DNA of 7,812 nt from Bryobacterales bacterium (lineage in GTDB: Bacteria; Acidobacteriota; Terriglobia; Bryobacterales; Bryobacteraceae). Shown one piece after another: positions 6,161-7,812 of the stretch. Below the pieces are notes generated by a model, which was not told the DNA's origin, searched no databases, and saw only the letters and a list, made by a program, of their open reading frames with translations. How positions within the stretch are numbered: the stretch's first letter is position 1; the number at the start of each line of letters is the position of its first letter. The DNA is taken from assembly GCA_003132905.1 (NCBI GenBank), contig PKZC01000426.1, positions 1 through 7,812 on the forward strand. The letters are read 5' to 3'. The position numbers and the translations under genes are program-made.

Positions 6161-6166
6161 AGGAGG
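6161..6166 (+). promoter_or_regulatory. Ribosome site of the [2Fe-2S] subunit gene
   Basis: AGGAGG lies 4 bases before the ATG at 6171, within the 31-base gap after the preceding gene. The gap has no terminator-like hairpin, so the genes on either side are likely in one transcript. The AT-rich TAATATAG just upstream could allow an internal start, but no -35 box is apparent. Confidence 0.6.
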
Positions 6167-6170
6167 CGAA

Positions 6171-6770
6171 ATGAGCAAAATCTCACGTCGGGAATTTGTT
6201 GAAACCACCGGCGCCGGACTGGTTGTCGCAACAAGCGTGCCCCTCATCGTTCAAGAGGCGTCCGCTCAAGAAGCTGCACCATCGACGCCTCGCACTTCTA
6301 TCCGGCTGGTGGTCAATGGAACCGAACATCGCGCCGAAGTAGAGGACCGCTGGACGCTGGTCGAAGTCCTTCGCGATCACCTGGGGCTCACCGGTACGAA
6401 GATCGGCTGCGATCGCGGCGAATGCGGCGCGTGCACGGTGCTGCTGGATGGCAAGCCCGTCTATTCGTGCAGCCAGCTCGCGGTTTGGGCCAATGGCCGC
6501 ACGGTGCAGACCGTGGAAGGCTTGGCGCGCAACGAACATCTGCATCCGCTGCAGGAAGCTTTCATCGAGCACGACGGTCCGCAGTGCGGTTATTGCACCT
6601 CAGGACAGTTGATGAGCGCCAAAGCGCTGCTCGATCACAATCCGCATCCCACCGCCGACGAGGTTCGGGCCGCCATGACCGGCAACATCTGCCGCTGCTC
6701 GAACTACAATCGCTACGTGGAATCGGTACTCGCCGCGGCTTCCGCTTCAGCGCCGGGGAGGTCGGCATGA
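6171..6770 (+). CDS. Tat-exported [2Fe-2S] subunit of a xanthine dehydrogenase-family enzyme
   Basis: This 199-residue protein is the small electron-transfer subunit of a molybdenum hydroxylase. Residues 1-33 are a twin-arginine signal: SRREFV at 5-10, a hydrophobic stretch TGAGLVVATSVPLIV, then a likely cleavage after ASA (30-32). The mature part has a plant-type ferredoxin domain with Cys80, Cys85, Cys88 and Cys100 (the CDRGECGAC pattern), and a helical second domain with Cys139, Cys142, Cys174 and Cys176 (CGYC...CRC). Both clusters are therefore complete. AGGAGG precedes the start by 4 bases. The stop overlaps the start of the Mo subunit (ATGA). The export signal points to a periplasmic oxidoreductase of the PaoA/aldehyde-oxidase kind more than a cytoplasmic xanthine dehydrogenase. 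The substrate is not determinable. Confidence 0.93.
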   Translation: MSKISRREFVETTGAGLVVATSVPLIVQEASAQEAAPSTPRTSIRLVVNGTEHRAEVEDRWTLVEVLRDHLGLTGTKIGCDRGECGACTVLLDGKPVYSCSQLAVWANGRTVQTVEGLARNEHLHPLQEAFIEHDGPQCGYCTSGQLMSAKALLDHNPHPTADEVRAAMTGNICRCSNYNRYVESVLAAASASAPGRSA

Positions 6771-7812
6771 ACGCTCTAAAGACGGTTGGCCATCCCGCGG
6801 CGCGCGTCGACGCACTGCAGCGAGTCACCGGCAAAGCCACTTACACGGGCGACCTCCATCTGACAGGAATGCTCTATGCCCGGGTGCTCCGCAGCCCTTA
6901 TCCTCACGCGCGTATTCGCCGCATCGACACGTCGAAAGCGCTGGCGCTGCCAGGCGTGAAGGCTGTGCTGACGCACGAGAATTGCGATGTCGTCTGGGGC
7001 AGCGGCGATACCAAGAATAAACGCTTTCTGTTCAATAATCCGGTCCGATTTGCGGGCGATGCGGTAGCGGCGGTTGCCGCAGTGGACCGGCATGTGGCCG
7101 AAGATGCCATCCGATTGATCGACGTGGATTACGAAACGCTGCCCTTCGTCCTCGATCCCGAGGAAGCGTTGAAGCCAGGCGCGGTCGAGATCCAACCCGG
7201 CGGTAATCTTTCACCCAACAACAAGGGCGAGCATCAGCCGGAAACGTACGGGCACGGCAATGTCGAAAAGGGCCTGAGTGAAGCCGATCAGGTCTTCGAA
7301 GATCACTACAGCTCGGTTCATCTCAACAATGCCCAGCTGGAAATCCGCGTCAGCCTGGCGCAGTGGGAAGGCGACAAGCTCACCGTTTACGCATCCACCC
7401 AGGGAATTTCCAATTGCCGCATCGAGATTGCTCATGATTTGAAGCTGCCGCTCGAAAACGTCCGCGTGGTCTGCAAATACATGGGCGGCGGATTCGGCAA
7501 CAAGAATCAGTGTCACGATTTTGATCTGATGGCTGCCATGCTGGCGAAAAAGGCCGGCGCGCCGGTGAAACTGGAGTTCACGCGCAAAGAAGATTACGTC
7601 TCGGTGCATGGCCGCTGGCCGACCAAGCAATATTACAAGGTGGGCGTCAAGCGCGATGGCACGCTGACAGCAATCCAGTTCCGAGGCTATAGCGGCATGG
7701 GGCCGTATCGCAAAAGCTCCGGCGACATTGCGGGCGTGGAGCTGTATCAATGTCCGAATGTCGAGAAGGTCGTCTATCCGGTACTCACCAATATGGCCGT
7801 GTCGGCGAACTT
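6767..7812 (+). CDS. Molybdopterin-binding subunit of a xanthine dehydrogenase-family enzyme (partial)
   Basis: 348 complete codons are present before the window ends, out of roughly 700-780 expected. It begins with ATG in an ATGA overlap, 5 bases after GGAGG (6757-6761). The start of the family domain is clear: ALQRVTGKATYTGDL (16-30), MLYARVLRSPYPHA (35-48), then GDAVAAVAA (98-106), ASTQG (209-213) and the cofactor-contact loop YMGGGFGNKN (238-247), followed by PVKLEFTRKEDY. It lacks a signal sequence, so it would be carried across the membrane with the Tat-bearing small subunit. The active-site Glu near the C-terminus lies beyond the window. The gene order goes straight from [2Fe-2S] to Mo subunit. 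An FAD subunit, if any, would lie downstream, or electrons may pass to a cytochrome. Confidence 0.93.
   Translation, partial: MNALKTVGHPAARVDALQRVTGKATYTGDLHLTGMLYARVLRSPYPHARIRRIDTSKALALPGVKAVLTHENCDVVWGSGDTKNKRFLFNNPVRFAGDAVAAVAAVDRHVAEDAIRLIDVDYETLPFVLDPEEALKPGAVEIQPGGNLSPNNKGEHQPETYGHGNVEKGLSEADQVFEDHYSSVHLNNAQLEIRVSLAQWEGDKLTVYASTQGISNCRIEIAHDLKLPLENVRVVCKYMGGGFGNKNQCHDFDLMAAMLAKKAGAPVKLEFTRKEDYVSVHGRWPTKQYYKVGVKRDGTLTAIQFRGYSGMGPYRKSSGDIAGVELYQCPNVEKVVYPVLTNMAVSAN

Noticed and set aside
1..7812. tRNA, rRNA, CRISPR array, insertion sequence or attachment site
   Set aside because: No cloverleaf-like sequence, spaced direct repeats, transposase motif or terminal inverted repeats were seen on reading through the window.

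Overview
The window appears to be chromosomal DNA from a moderately GC-rich, probably Gram-negative bacterium. I infer this from the Tat-type leader on a molybdo-enzyme subunit and from tightly packed operons with AGGAGG-type ribosome sites. The gene mix (CoA-acylating MmsA, a CitE-like DUF6986 protein, an exported xanthine dehydrogenase-family enzyme) recalls soil Acidobacteriota, but that is an impression and not a demonstrated placement.

The left half (1-3343) looks like an accessory region. Two small plus-strand genes (186-467 and 700-957) encode clearly related proteins of 93 and 85 residues, separated by 232 bases that hold a perfect GC-rich palindrome. They face a minus-strand group, given here in transcription order. 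First comes an unrecognised upstream reading frame that seems to break from one frame to another (3343-2886). It is followed by a calcineurin-like metallophosphoesterase with an extra helical N-terminal domain (2889-1561). Last is a short CHAT/caspase-like cysteine protease (1506 to 926) with a His-Cys dyad. The protease frame is interrupted: it stops at 1069, but the missing C-terminus of the domain lies in the neighbouring frame and runs to 926, overlapping the end of the second small gene tail to tail. A metal-dependent phosphoesterase, a caspase-like protease and small paralogous proteins are parts that recur in bacterial conflict or programmed-death modules. This group is the best candidate for an undescribed system here.

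The right half (3420-7812) is an ordinary metabolic operon on the plus strand. It begins 76 bases from the divergent minus-strand group. Its genes are mmsA (methylmalonate/malonate-semialdehyde dehydrogenase), a DUF6986 CitE/HpcH-like aldolase-fold protein overlapping mmsA by 10 bases, the [2Fe-2S] subunit of a molybdenum hydroxylase with a Tat signal, and the Mo-cofactor subunit, joined by an ATGA overlap and cut by the window edge. Together they suggest oxidation of an aldehyde or N-heterocycle in the periplasm, followed by cytoplasmic breakdown of a C3/C4 semialdehyde to an acyl-CoA. The actual substrate cannot be read from the sequence.
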